From: Verrucomicrobiota bacterium
Lineage (GTDB): Bacteria > Verrucomicrobiota > Verrucomicrobiia > Chthoniobacterales > Chthoniobacteraceae
NCBI GenBank assembly: GCA_009885995.1
Contig: VFJQ01000013.1
Location: 41,920-105,919, forward strand
DNA: 64,000 nucleotides
Direction: 5' to 3'
Shown here: piece by piece, positions 17,186 to 25,190 of the stretch
How the letters are laid out: every line of letters begins with the position of its first letter
Numbering within the stretch: position 1 is the stretch's first letter
The notes under the pieces: model-generated
Told to the model about the DNA's origin: nothing
What the model saw: only the letters and a program-made list of their open reading frames with translations
Databases searched by the model: none
Program-made: the position numbers and the translations under genes

Positions 17186-18076
17186 TTATTTTTCGTGCAG
17201 CCGCTGCCACTCCAGCGCCGGTTGATCTACGCGGAACTGCACGAGCCGCTGATGATCGACCTCGGTTACGTAAGCCGTGCGCCCATCCGGCCCGCCGAAG
17301 CAGATGTTCGACGGCTTGAGCCCGAGCACGTCGATCTCGCGCAGCACTTCGCCGCCCGGCGAGAGCTTCACCACCGTGCCCTTGCCATGCCGCGTCGCGT
17401 AAAGATTCCCGTCCACGTCGCAGCGCATCCCATCGAAGCCGAAGTCGTCGAACTGCTTCACCAGTTTGCGCTCACCAAGCGAACGATCCGGCTTGATCGG
17501 GAACGCCCACACGCCGCGCTGCTCGCTCTCGTTCACGTAGAGCGTCCTGCCGTCCGGGCTCACGTCGATGCCGTTCGTCGTGCCGAGTCCGCTTGCGAGA
17601 AGATGCGTGCTCCCATCGCGGTCGATCCGCCAGAGCTGCCCAGTCTTGTTCTTCCAATCTGGATCGCTCGCGTAGAGCGTTCCGTCGGCGGCGATGGCGA
17701 TGTCATTCGGCTGACTCATCCTCGGCTCGTGTGCGAAGACGCTCACCGCCTTCGTCTTCATGTCCACGCGCAGCACGTTGTGCCCCATGTAGTCGGCCAC
17801 ATACATCGTCCCGGCGCGATCGAAGCGGATGCCATTCCCCGCGCTCCCCTCGGGCAACGTGACGAACAACTCCGCTTTCCCATCCGGCGTCACCTTCCCG
17901 ATGTTGCGCTTCTCGCCAAAACTCACCGCGTAAAGATTCCCAGCCCCATCGCAAGCCGGCCCCTCGATCCCCGGCGTGAATGCGCCTCCAGCCGTGAGCG
18001 GCGTGGCGACAAAGAGCTGCTCGTCCGCCGCGCGAGCGAGAGCGAGTGAGCAGAACAGGGCGAGGAGGGGTTTCAT
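17186..18076 (-). CDS. Secreted SMP-30/gluconolactonase/LRE-like propeller protein
   Basis: 296 residues with a Sec signal peptide (MKPLLALFCSLALARAAD). The six-bladed propeller repeats follow the SMP-30 pattern: IEGPACDGAGNLYAV, GNGIRFDRAGTMYVADY, QPNDIAIAADGTLYASDP, TNGIDVSPDGRTLYVNES and FDGMRCDVDGNLYATRHG. The conserved metal-ligand Glu, Asn and Asp positions are present in the EGP, NGI and DG segments. Family members hydrolyse aldonolactones; periplasmic action is inferred from the signal. It reads in the same direction as the aminotransferase, 42 bases upstream of it, so it may head the cluster. Confidence 0.88.
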   Translation of the reverse strand: MKPLLALFCSLALARAADEQLFVATPLTAGGAFTPGIEGPACDGAGNLYAVSFGEKRNIGKVTPDGKAELFVTLPEGSAGNGIRFDRAGTMYVADYMGHNVLRVDMKTKAVSVFAHEPRMSQPNDIAIAADGTLYASDPDWKNKTGQLWRIDRDGSTHLLASGLGTTNGIDVSPDGRTLYVNESEQRGVWAFPIKPDRSLGERKLVKQFDDFGFDGMRCDVDGNLYATRHGKGTVVKLSPGGEVLREIDVLGLKPSNICFGGPDGRTAYVTEVDHQRLVQFRVDQPALEWQRLHEK

Positions 18077-18204
18077 CGGGAAGGCGAAACGCTCTACCCG
18101 CCGGCAGCGCGCACCGTCAATGCCGCGTGCTTTGATTCGATTAAACGAATCTTCATCCGGGATTCATCGTTCCTTCAACTAGCGGCTCCACGGTGCGTGG
18201 CGAT

Positions 18205-18369
18205 ATGAAACCACTTCCAAATCCACTCCGCTGTATCCGCAACCTCTTCACACCGCTTGCCCTCGCCGCGCTCAGCGCGGTTTCGTCGGCGGCTGCGACT
18301 GACCTCTCGTATCCACCGACGACCTCACCGGCTCGATCTATCTCTCCAGCATGTCGGTGCTGCTCATAG
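18205..18369 (+). pseudogene. Remnant: signal-peptide-like start of a lost secreted protein
   Basis: A 54-codon reading frame from ATG at 18205. It encodes a typical Sec signal (NLFTPLALAALSAVSSAAA) followed after about eight residues by meaningless sequence and a stop at 18369. At about 18303-18315 the meaningful reading jumps to another frame, which encodes the end of a sodium:solute symporter. The simplest reading is that a deletion joined the beginning of one gene to the end of the next. Confidence 0.5.
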
Positions 18370-18584
18370 CCTGCTGCTACTGGCGCCGCGCGAACAACTG
18401 GGGCGCGCTCGGCGCGATCATCCTCGGTGCCGCCGTCCCGATCGCGCACCTCGCTATGGAGAAGATCGCGAGCACGGCGAAGCTCGCCGCCGACATCGGC
18501 AAGGATTGGGCCGGCATCGTCGCCTTCGTTGCCGCCGCGCTCGGCATGGTCATTGGCTCACTCATGAAACCTCGCACGACATGA
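18306..18584 (+). pseudogene. C-terminal remnant of a sodium:solute symporter (SSS) family transporter
   Basis: The frame reads STDDLTGSIYLSSM, then a helix SVLLIACCYWRRANNWGALG, the segment AIILGAAVPIAHLAME and a last helix GIVAFVAAALGMVIGSLM before the stop at 18584. This matches the final helices of SSS-family transporters, which normally have about 500 residues; more than 400 are missing. The ATG at 18351 inside it gives a 77-codon frame but lacks the transport core. The stop overlaps the start of the following small gene (ATGA), a relic of an intact operon. Confidence 0.7.
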
Positions 18585-18730
18585 CGCACGGACATGGCTT
18601 CTGGTTCTTCCTCATGTGGACGTGCGTCGTGTGGTATTCGACGACGACGATCTACGTCGCGATCCAGGGCAGCATCGACATCAGGGAGATGCTGCGGCGG
18701 CTGCGGGATAAGCAGGACTCGGAGCGCTGA
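18581..18730 (+). CDS. Small single-helix membrane protein, partner of the lost SSS transporter
   Basis: 49 residues from the ATG at 18581, too short for many gene finders. A His/Gly-rich start (MTHGHGFWFF) leads into one membrane helix (FWFFLMWTCVVWYSTTTIYVAI), then a conserved-looking amphipathic basic tail (DIREMLRRLRDKQDSER). Its start overlaps the transporter remnant as ATGA. Small helical proteins directly after a transporter gene are often accessory subunits; that is inference. It looks intact although its presumed partner is broken. It ends three bases before the stop of the convergent dehydrogenase gene. Confidence 0.6.
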   Translation: MTHGHGFWFFLMWTCVVWYSTTTIYVAIQGSIDIREMLRRLRDKQDSER

Positions 18731-18733
18731 GCT

Positions 18734-19750
18734 CTACGGAGCGAGCACCATCTTGATGTCGCTGCCCTTCGCCGCGAGCGCGCGCTGGAATGCTTCCACG
18801 CCGCGATCGAGTGGCAGGACCGTCGTCCAGGTTCGTGCATCCACGGCTCCGCTGACCATCAAGTCCACCGCGGTCTGTAGCTCCGCCTGCGTCGCCGCAT
18901 AGGTGCCGAAGACCGTGCGCTCGGGGAGCGTGATCTCGTAGGTGTCGATCGTGACGTCGTTTTCGTGAAGACCGATCCACACCGCAGCACCACCGGGGCG
19001 TGCGGCGGCGAGGGATTGCTGCTTGGTGATCCTCCCGCCGACGGCATCCACCACGAGGTCCACGCCCTCGCCGTCGGTGAGGTCGCGCGCGATCTTCACC
19101 ACGTCCTCGCTCGCCGGATTGATCACCCGCTTCGCCCCGAGCGCCGTCGCTGCGTGCAGCCGCTCCGGCACGAGGTCGCTCACGAACACCGTCGCGCCGA
19201 GCATCGCCTGATACGCCTGCTGCGTCATCAGCCCGATCGGTCCGCCGCCGATCACGAGCACCGTGCGCGGCGCGAGATGGTGCGTGAGGTTCACGATGTG
19301 GACGCCGTTGCCCAGCGGTTCGGCGAGACACGCCGCCTCCGCGGGCAGCCCATCCGGCCACGGGATGAGGCTGCGCGCTGGCGCATTCACGAACTCCGCG
19401 AATGCCCCGGCCCGGTGCATCCCGAAAATCTGCCGCTGCGCGCACAGGTGCGTGTCGCCGCGCCGGCAGCGCACACACGCGCCGCACGGCACGAGCGAGT
19501 TCGACACGACCTTCTGCCCGACCGTGACGTTCGTCACACCTTCGCCCAGCGCCTCGACCACTCCGCAAAACTCATGGCCCATGATCAGCGGCGGCACGCG
19601 GCGCGGGCTGCGTTTGCGAAAGCCTTCGAGTTCGCTGCCGCAGATGCCGCACGCGGCGACCTTGAGCAGCACTTCGCCGGCGGCGGCGCGGGGCAGGGGA
19701 GCCTCAGCCATCTCGACGCGATCAAATTCCGGGTAGAGGAGACATTTCAT
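18734..19750 (-). CDS. Zinc-dependent medium-chain alcohol/polyol dehydrogenase
   Basis: 338 residues from the ATG at 19750 (MKCLLYPEF); the frame extends 17 codons further but would run into the divergent gene's leader. The MDR fold is clear: catalytic zinc ligands Cys in CGICGSELEG and GHEFCG, the structural zinc lobe CGACVRCRRGDTHLC, and the Rossmann motif VIGGGPIGLM for NAD(P). SDLVPERL after the second strand suggests an acidic residue favouring NAD. Nearest types are threonine, sorbitol or galactitol-phosphate dehydrogenases; the substrate is open. Divergent from the amidohydrolase, 43 bases apart. Confidence 0.9.
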   Translation of the reverse strand: MKCLLYPEFDRVEMAEAPLPRAAAGEVLLKVAACGICGSELEGFRKRSPRRVPPLIMGHEFCGVVEALGEGVTNVTVGQKVVSNSLVPCGACVRCRRGDTHLCAQRQIFGMHRAGAFAEFVNAPARSLIPWPDGLPAEAACLAEPLGNGVHIVNLTHHLAPRTVLVIGGGPIGLMTQQAYQAMLGATVFVSDLVPERLHAATALGAKRVINPASEDVVKIARDLTDGEGVDLVVDAVGGRITKQQSLAAARPGGAAVWIGLHENDVTIDTYEITLPERTVFGTYAATQAELQTAVDLMVSGAVDARTWTTVLPLDRGVEAFQRALAAKGSDIKMVLAP

Positions 19751-19793
19751 TGAGCCTGTGAAAGTGGCGGCGAGCCGGGTTATTAGGCGTCCC

Positions 19794-20765
19794 ATGATCA
19801 TCGACTGTCACAACCATGTCGGCGCAGACATCATGTTTTACCTGCGCGGCGATTTCCCCTACGCGCAGCATCTCGTGACGATGACGAGCGAAGGCCGCGC
19901 GCTCGGCGTGGATCGCTGGGTCGTCTTCCCCTTCGTCATCAATCTCTCGCTCAAGATCGAGGCGCTGCGCCGCGGCGAGATCGAATATGGCGGCTTGGAA
20001 AAGGTGCCCTACGCGTTCGAAAACCGGCGGCTGCTTTTCGAGATCAACGAGCTCTTTCCCGAGCAGGGAAAACATTGCCTGCCCTTCGTGATGCTCGACC
20101 CGATGCGCGAGCAGGCTGGGCAGATCGCGGAGCTGCGCAAGCTGCGCGGCGAATACAAATTCTACGGCCTGAAGCTCCAGACCACGATGCTCCAGTCCTT
20201 CATCCAGACGCTGGGCGAGGAAGGTCGCGGTTTCATCGAACTCGCCGCCGAGTGGGACATCCCATTCCTCATCCACTCGAGCGTCGGCCCCGACGACCCG
20301 TGGGCGCAGGCGAGCGACATCCTCGACCTCGCCGAGAAGTTCCCGCACGTCCGCTTCTGCCTCGCGCACTCGTGCCGCTACGATCGCGAATGCCTCGACC
20401 GCGTGAACGCGCTGCCGAACACGTGGTTCGACTGCTCCGCGCACTGCATCCACTGCGACGGCGCGCTCGAAGACCTGCCTTACATCGCCGAGCGCTCGCG
20501 CCGCTTCGACTCGGACTTCACGAACCCCGCGCGCGTCATCGCCGATCTCGCCGCCGCCTATCCCAGCAAGTTCATGTGGGGCAGCGACTCGCCCTATTAC
20601 AGCTACGTCGCCATGCTCGGCAGCAAGCGCATCGCGCTCATCAGCACCTACGAGCGGGAAGTGTCGGCGCTAAAAGCGCAGCCGCTCGAGGTGCTGGAGC
20701 GCATCGCTGACAAAAACATCCGCGCGTGGTTGAAGCTCAAAGATGAAAACATTCTCGCTCACTGA
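19794..20765 (+). CDS. Amidohydrolase family protein (ACMSD-like TIM barrel)
   Basis: 323 residues from the ATG at 19794 (MIIDCHNHVG), chosen because the HxH motif normally lies at the very start in this family. Metal-site residues: CHNH, LIHSSVG (His), CLAHSCRYD (His) and WGSDSPYYSY (Asp). Members include ACMS decarboxylase, resorcylate decarboxylases and lactone hydrolases. The Cys-His rich segment FDCSAHCIHCDGA is unusual. It overlaps the SDR gene by 23 bases, so both are surely one operon, with the zinc dehydrogenase divergent. A three-gene dehydrogenase/hydrolase/reductase set fits oxidative catabolism of a sugar or polyol (inference). Confidence 0.88.
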   Translation: MIIDCHNHVGADIMFYLRGDFPYAQHLVTMTSEGRALGVDRWVVFPFVINLSLKIEALRRGEIEYGGLEKVPYAFENRRLLFEINELFPEQGKHCLPFVMLDPMREQAGQIAELRKLRGEYKFYGLKLQTTMLQSFIQTLGEEGRGFIELAAEWDIPFLIHSSVGPDDPWAQASDILDLAEKFPHVRFCLAHSCRYDRECLDRVNALPNTWFDCSAHCIHCDGALEDLPYIAERSRRFDSDFTNPARVIADLAAAYPSKFMWGSDSPYYSYVAMLGSKRIALISTYEREVSALKAQPLEVLERIADKNIRAWLKLKDENILAH

Positions 20766-21501
20766 CCGCGCCGCCCTCGTCACCGGCTCATCGCAAGGCA
20801 TCGGCTTCGCCATCGCGAGCGGCTTGCGCGAAGCGGGCGCTCGCCTCGTCTTCCACGGTCTGCCCTCGCGTGCCGACAACATCCCGGACGATTCGGCCTA
20901 CGTCTCCGCCGATCTCATGCAGCCCGACGGACCGGCGCGGCTGGTCACCGCCGCCTTTGGCGCGGCGCCGCAACTCGACACGCTCGTCTGCAACGCCGGC
21001 AGCTTCTTCGATGTGCCCTTCCTCGAGATGACACGTGAGCTGTGGGACAAGACCGTGCAGCTTAATCTCACCGCGACCTACTTCGCCGCGCAGGAGTTCG
21101 CGAAGCGGCTCGCCGCGGAAAAGCGCGGCGGCTGCATCGTCATCACGACCTCGACGAATGGCTTCCAGGCCGAGACCGACTCGACCGCTTACGACACGTC
21201 GAAGGGCGCGCTCGTCATGCTCATCCGTTCACTCGCCGTCTCGCTCGCGCCGCACGGCATCCGAGTGAACGGCATCGCCCCCGGCCTCATCCGGACGCCG
21301 CTCAATGCCGCGTGGATGGAGGCGCGCAACAGCGACCTGCCGCAGCATTACGAGAAGAAGATTCTCCTCGGCCGCATTGGCAAACCCGACGACTGCGCAG
21401 GCGCCGTCACCTTCCTCTGCTCCGAAGCCGCGAGCTACATCACCGGCGAGATCATCACCATCGATGGCGGGCTCACGGTCGTGCAGATCGGGAAGATGTA
21501 G
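20743..21501 (+). CDS. SDR family oxidoreductase
   Basis: 252 residues. Classical short-chain dehydrogenase: nucleotide-binding TGSSQGIGFA (~14-23), VCNAGSFFD, active-site Ser in ITTSTNG and the YxxxK motif in AYDTSKGA, then RVNGIAPGLIRTP. It ends with SYITGEIITIDGGLTV, the conserved C-terminal segment. Cofactor preference is not clear. The start overlaps the preceding amidohydrolase by 23 bases; frame and Rossmann motif spacing support the chosen ATG. Probably acts on the same unknown hydroxylated substrate as its neighbours. Confidence 0.92.
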   Translation: MKTFSLTDRAALVTGSSQGIGFAIASGLREAGARLVFHGLPSRADNIPDDSAYVSADLMQPDGPARLVTAAFGAAPQLDTLVCNAGSFFDVPFLEMTRELWDKTVQLNLTATYFAAQEFAKRLAAEKRGGCIVITTSTNGFQAETDSTAYDTSKGALVMLIRSLAVSLAPHGIRVNGIAPGLIRTPLNAAWMEARNSDLPQHYEKKILLGRIGKPDDCAGAVTFLCSEAASYITGEIITIDGGLTVVQIGKM

Positions 21502-21533
21502 AGCGCCTCGGTGCCTCGGGGGGCAGCGGCGAT

Positions 21534-21734
21534 TTACTTCAGCGGGCGGTCGTGCTTGTGCCTGATCTCTGCGCCCGCTCCGCCGAGGATGATGTCGGCC
21601 ACTCGCTCCTGAATGACGCTGTCGCTCGGATCAACCGGATGGCCCTGGCGCTCGCCCTCGAGTCGGCATTCATCGCGGACGATCTGTTCTACGTCGGGGA
21701 TTTCGTCGCGGATGATTTCAGCTTCTGGATCCAT
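21534..21734 (-). CDS. Small acidic hypothetical protein
   Basis: 66 residues, rich in Glu, Asp and Ile: MDPEAEIIRDEIPDVEQIVR, then a charged ECRLEGERQGHPVDPSD segment. Predicted to be mostly helical and cytoplasmic, with one Cys and no membrane segment. The amphipathic pattern and the lack of any better frame on either strand support a real gene. It lies 129 bases after the transglutaminase gene in the same direction. No function can be proposed. Confidence 0.55.
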   Translation of the reverse strand: MDPEAEIIRDEIPDVEQIVRDECRLEGERQGHPVDPSDSVIQERVADIILGGAGAEIRHKHDRPLK

Positions 21735-21863
21735 GATGAGCGGGTTGGTTCACGATCGGCTGGGATGAGAGCACATCCTGAGCTGTTTCCAAGCCAGGTG
21801 ATCGAGGCCGTCGTGAATGCATCGGCTGCGACGGGGATGGGGATCCCGTCAAATTACCGGCGG

Positions 21864-22781
21864 CTACAGGGGCATTTGCCCGGGGCGCACGCGTGGGGGA
21901 AAACGCAGCTCGGGCGTGCCGTCGAGGCGCTTGGCGAGGTCGATGGGATCGCCGAGGTTCACTTCGGCGGGATCGACCTGGTAGTTCCAGACGCTGAACC
22001 ACGCGAGCTGCGCGGCGCCGTAGAGCGTGGAGAAGGCGCACTCGACCGCGTCGAAGCCGCACGCGATGTGGATGCGGCCGATGCGGGGGACGTTGAAGCG
22101 GGCGTCGAAGCTGTTCCAACGATGGCCGACGTAGGCTTGGAAGTAGGCGTGGAAATCCATGGGATTGCCCGGATCGACGCAGCCCACGTCGGGCAGATGA
22201 CCGGTGACGTAGCGAGCGGGGATATTAAAACACCGGCAGAGAGCGATGGCGAGATGGGCAAAATCGCGGCAGATGCCGAAGCGTTGCGCGAGGGTCTCGC
22301 TGGCGGACTTGAGCGGGCTGCCGGATCCCCAGCGGTATTCGATGTTTTGATGCACCCAGTCGCAGATCGCTTGCACGCGCTGGAGGCCTTGGGGGATCTG
22401 GCCGAATTTCTGGAAGGCGAAATCCATCAGCCGATCCGAGTCGCAATACCGGCTGGGCAGCGTGTAGCGGAGCAGGGTGGGGGACATCTCGCCGACGCTC
22501 AGCGGCACGTCGCTCGCGTCGTGATTTTCCGGGCGCGAAGGCACTGAAACAAAGGCGTCGTGGCGGATAGTGAGGCGGCCCACGGGGAGTTCGCAGCGGC
22601 GCACGATGTTGTCGTGAACGTCGGCGTAGGTTTCGACGAAGACGTTCGGGGAAAAGCTGAGTTGCTCCCGCTCGATGCGCTGGCCTTTCTCGAGCCGCGG
22701 TTCGATCAGCAAGACGATGGGCGTGGGCGTCGCGGCCTCGTAGGTGAGTTCCAGGCCGCAGCGGATGGTAAGGTCGTGCAT
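21864..22781 (-). CDS. Transglutaminase-like cysteine protease family protein
   Basis: 305 residues. The N-terminal ~150 residues form the beta domain of bacterial transglutaminase-like proteins. The catalytic triad is in the C-terminal half: Cys in GICRDFAHL, His in MDFHAYFQAYV and Asp in SFDARFNVP. Such proteins are probable amidases or proteases rather than true cross-linking enzymes. No signal peptide is seen. It begins three bases after the M20 peptidase gene, so the two are surely co-transcribed. Bases 21735-21863 downstream hold no convincing gene. Confidence 0.88.
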   Translation of the reverse strand: MHDLTIRCGLELTYEAATPTPIVLLIEPRLEKGQRIEREQLSFSPNVFVETYADVHDNIVRRCELPVGRLTIRHDAFVSVPSRPENHDASDVPLSVGEMSPTLLRYTLPSRYCDSDRLMDFAFQKFGQIPQGLQRVQAICDWVHQNIEYRWGSGSPLKSASETLAQRFGICRDFAHLAIALCRCFNIPARYVTGHLPDVGCVDPGNPMDFHAYFQAYVGHRWNSFDARFNVPRIGRIHIACGFDAVECAFSTLYGAAQLAWFSVWNYQVDPAEVNLGDPIDLAKRLDGTPELRFPPRVRPGQMPL

Positions 22782-22784
22782 GCG

Positions 22785-24071
22785 TTATGAGTTCGCGCTT
22801 TCGCTGCGGACGGCAACGGGATGTTCCGCCCGCAGGCGGAGCAAGGCGGTCGCGTTGAGGACGGCCTTGGGCACGAATGAAGTGAGATCGACCCACTCCT
22901 GCTCCTTGCCTTCGGCGGCGTTCATCTCGGAGCAGTGCGAGTTTTCTCCGCGCGGGCCGAGGCCGTCGAGCGTGGGGCAGAAATCCCAGAGCACGTTGCC
23001 GTCGCTCAAGCCGCCTCGCTCTTCGCTGCGCACGGCCAGGCCGAGATCGCGCCCGGCATTTTGCCAGAGCGAGAAGAGCCGATCCGATCCGGGATTGTGC
23101 GGCCACGGGACGGTTTCATTCGTCAGCTCCACGGCGACGCGGCAGCGGAAGCCATCGTCATCCGCACTGCCCACGTCGCCGTCGCGATTCCACGCGAGGA
23201 TCGCGCGCTTGGCGCCTTCGTAGGCGGTGGAGTCGAAGGCGCGCATCTCGAGTTCCGCAGTGGCGAAGTGAGGGACACGATTTGTGACGGTGCCGCCCTG
23301 GATCGAACCCACGTTCACCGTCAGCCCAGCGGCATAGTCCGTGAGTCGCTCCAGCGCGGTGACGACCTGCGCCAACTGCGCGATGGCATTCGCTCCGCGA
23401 TGATGTTGCCCGCCCGCGTGCGCTCCGCGCCCGGAGACTGTGACCCGGAAAGTCGCGCGTCCTTTCCGCGCGGTGACGAGTGAGAAGTCGTCGTGCGTGC
23501 CGCCATCCACCTCGAAGATCAGCGCGGCGAGCGTGTCGGCGGGGAGGTGCGCGCGGCAGAGCAGGCCGAAGTCGGTGGAGATGACTTCCTCGCAAGCGTT
23601 CAGCAGCACGACCCAATTCGTCGCCGCAAAGGCCGCTGGTGCGATCTCGCGAATGGCGCTGAGCGTGAGGTGCAGCAGCGCGGTGCCGCCCTTGATGTCG
23701 TTCGTGCCTGGCCCGTAGATGCGGGTGCCGTCCTGCCGCCACGCAAACTTGTTTCGCCGCTCCTCCTCCTCGGTGAAGACCGTGTCGAGATGCGAGATGA
23801 GCGCGACGGTGGGAGCGTCCGGATTCCAACGGCGCTTGAGCACGAGGTGGCTCCCGAAGCCGGCGTTAGTCGCGGGCGCGTGGATCGCATCGAACCCGAG
23901 CGGTGCGAAGTGCGCGGCGATGAATTCACCGAGTCGGTCGATGCCCTCGGCGTTCTCCGTGAAGCTGTTGATCGCGACCATGCGCCGCAGGAATTCGAGC
24001 GTCGATGGGAGCTGGCCATCGCAGTGGCGGGTCAAGGGCTCGGCGTCTGCATGATTCGGCGTGAGCGACAT
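22785..24071 (-). CDS. M20 family metallopeptidase (carboxypeptidase G2-like)
   Basis: 428 residues from the ATG at 24071 (MSLTPNHADAE); the open frame extends to 24401 but the extra part lacks family similarity and overlaps the divergent gene. Di-zinc ligands: ALISHLDTV (His, Asp), GPGTNDIKGG (bridging Asp), LNACEEV (catalytic and ligand Glu), a later Asp/Glu, and GENSHCSEM (His). The lid/dimerisation domain sits in the middle (GRGAHAGGQHHRG). It is close to glutamate carboxypeptidases and acetyl-amino-acid deacylases. No signal peptide. First gene of the pair with the transglutaminase-like protein, together suggesting peptide or amide turnover. Confidence 0.9.
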   Translation of the reverse strand: MSLTPNHADAEPLTRHCDGQLPSTLEFLRRMVAINSFTENAEGIDRLGEFIAAHFAPLGFDAIHAPATNAGFGSHLVLKRRWNPDAPTVALISHLDTVFTEEEERRNKFAWRQDGTRIYGPGTNDIKGGTALLHLTLSAIREIAPAAFAATNWVVLLNACEEVISTDFGLLCRAHLPADTLAALIFEVDGGTHDDFSLVTARKGRATFRVTVSGRGAHAGGQHHRGANAIAQLAQVVTALERLTDYAAGLTVNVGSIQGGTVTNRVPHFATAELEMRAFDSTAYEGAKRAILAWNRDGDVGSADDDGFRCRVAVELTNETVPWPHNPGSDRLFSLWQNAGRDLGLAVRSEERGGLSDGNVLWDFCPTLDGLGPRGENSHCSEMNAAEGKEQEWVDLTSFVPKAVLNATALLRLRAEHPVAVRSESANS

Positions 24072-24207
24072 CCGTGCATTGAACACTCGTTGCCCGCCGA
24101 CGCGACTCTTCATCTGCCAGCGAGGAAAAGAACGATGCGTGCGGAATGTATGACACACAGCCCGTTGCTCACACCCATCCGGCGCTTCGAGCTGGCACGA
24201 TACCGGT

Positions 24208-25059
24208 GTGAATCTTGCTATAAAAATGAGAATGAGAATAAACCCACGCCCCACGTTGTTCGTCCTCCTCTCCGGCTTCCTGTTGGCTCTCTCGCCTGTG
24301 GCCGAAGCCTTTCCCAGGACCAAGGAGAAGGCGGATCTCACCCTGACCTTTACGCTCTCACCCATCGATCCGGCGGGCACGGCATCGGGCACGGCGACCA
24401 TTCACGTGACGCGCAGGAACGGCGTGGAAACCGACGGCCCGCTGGACCTGACGCTGTCCGGTCTGGCCGATGGCACATATACCCTCGAGGCCACGACCAA
24501 GGCCGACCCGGCAGGCGCTCCGATCCTGATCGGCTCGATCGTCCTTTCATCGGTCCCCGATCCAGCCGCCCCGCCTGCTGCGCCGCTTACTTTGCCCGCG
24601 GGGTTGAGCGCGCTGGAGATCGATACCTTGAGCGTCAGCGATGCCACGCCCGCGGTCGTGCTGGCTGGGTCCGCGAGCGAGAGCGTGACGCTCTGGCTGT
24701 TCTTCGGCAATCGCCCGCTGGTGCCAGTCGCGCCTGTGGCGGCCGCCATCCCTAGCGAAACCGGAAAGCCCAAGGCGAAGAAGGTGCATGGCCACGTGCT
24801 GATCCAGGCAGCGATCCGAGACGACGTGGAGAAGCGCCGGAAGTTCCTGCTCGTCGGGCACGGGCTCGCGCCGGAAACCACGCTGACCGTCAATCTCGAC
24901 GGTGCCCCGGTTGGCAGCGTGACGACGACCAAGCGTGGCAAGGCGATGCTGAAGCGGCTCGATGGCGACTTCCGGCTCGCGGGTGTGCATGTGGTCAGCC
25001 TGAGCGACGCCGACGGCAACGTAGTCGCCGAAGCGGATTTCTTCCCGGGCATCGAGTAG
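24208..25059 (+). CDS. Secreted hypothetical beta-rich protein
   Basis: 283 residues from a GTG at 24208; the ATG at 24226 (MRMRINPRP) is an equally good start. A signal peptide (TLFVLLSGFLLALSPVAEAF) is followed by a Thr/Ser/Gly-rich beta domain (residues ~40-110), a Pro/Ala linker (PDPAAPPAAP) and a second beta region. The closing segment (TLTVNLDGAPVGSVTTTKRG ... GVHVVSLSDADGNVV) looks like an Ig-like or carboxypeptidase-regulatory-like sandwich. I do not recognise the family. Stands alone between the divergent M20 gene and lysS. Surface or periplasmic location is inferred from the signal. Confidence 0.7.
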   Translation: MNLAIKMRMRINPRPTLFVLLSGFLLALSPVAEAFPRTKEKADLTLTFTLSPIDPAGTASGTATIHVTRRNGVETDGPLDLTLSGLADGTYTLEATTKADPAGAPILIGSIVLSSVPDPAAPPAAPLTLPAGLSALEIDTLSVSDATPAVVLAGSASESVTLWLFFGNRPLVPVAPVAAAIPSETGKPKAKKVHGHVLIQAAIRDDVEKRRKFLLVGHGLAPETTLTVNLDGAPVGSVTTTKRGKAMLKRLDGDFRLAGVHVVSLSDADGNVVAEADFFPGIE

Positions 25060-25061
25060 CC

Positions 25062-25080
25062 CGAGCGCGCATTGCGCTCG
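25062..25080 (+). terminator. Hairpin directly after the secreted orphan gene
   Basis: Perfect seven-pair stem CGAGCGC/GCGCTCG with loop GCATT, starting three bases after the stop codon. No U-tract follows, so termination would be inefficient or factor-dependent. Confidence 0.35.
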
Positions 25081-25109
25081 CTCGCTCCGTGGGGGGAGGC
25101 GAGCGGGCG

Positions 25110-25149
25110 CCGCGGCTGTGGGGAGAGGTGGGCGCCTCGCGAGCCGCGG
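25110..25149. repeat. Short inverted repeat upstream of lysS
   Basis: Arms CCGCGGCT (25110-25117) and AGCCGCGG (25142-25149) are perfect complements, 24 bases apart, with a GGGCGCC direct repeat partly inside. The boilerplate-like G-rich context resembles a degenerate dispersed palindrome. It sits 41 bases before the lysS ATG and may mark a mobile palindrome or a leader structure. Confidence 0.4.
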
Positions 25150-25190
25150 GACTCGACTTGCCGCGAAAGCGCGCTACCAGTCGCGCCCCT

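Noticed and set aside
21735..21863. Short frame (HDGLDHLAWKQLR) between the transglutaminase and the small acidic protein
   Set aside because: About 20 codons only, no start context, no support.
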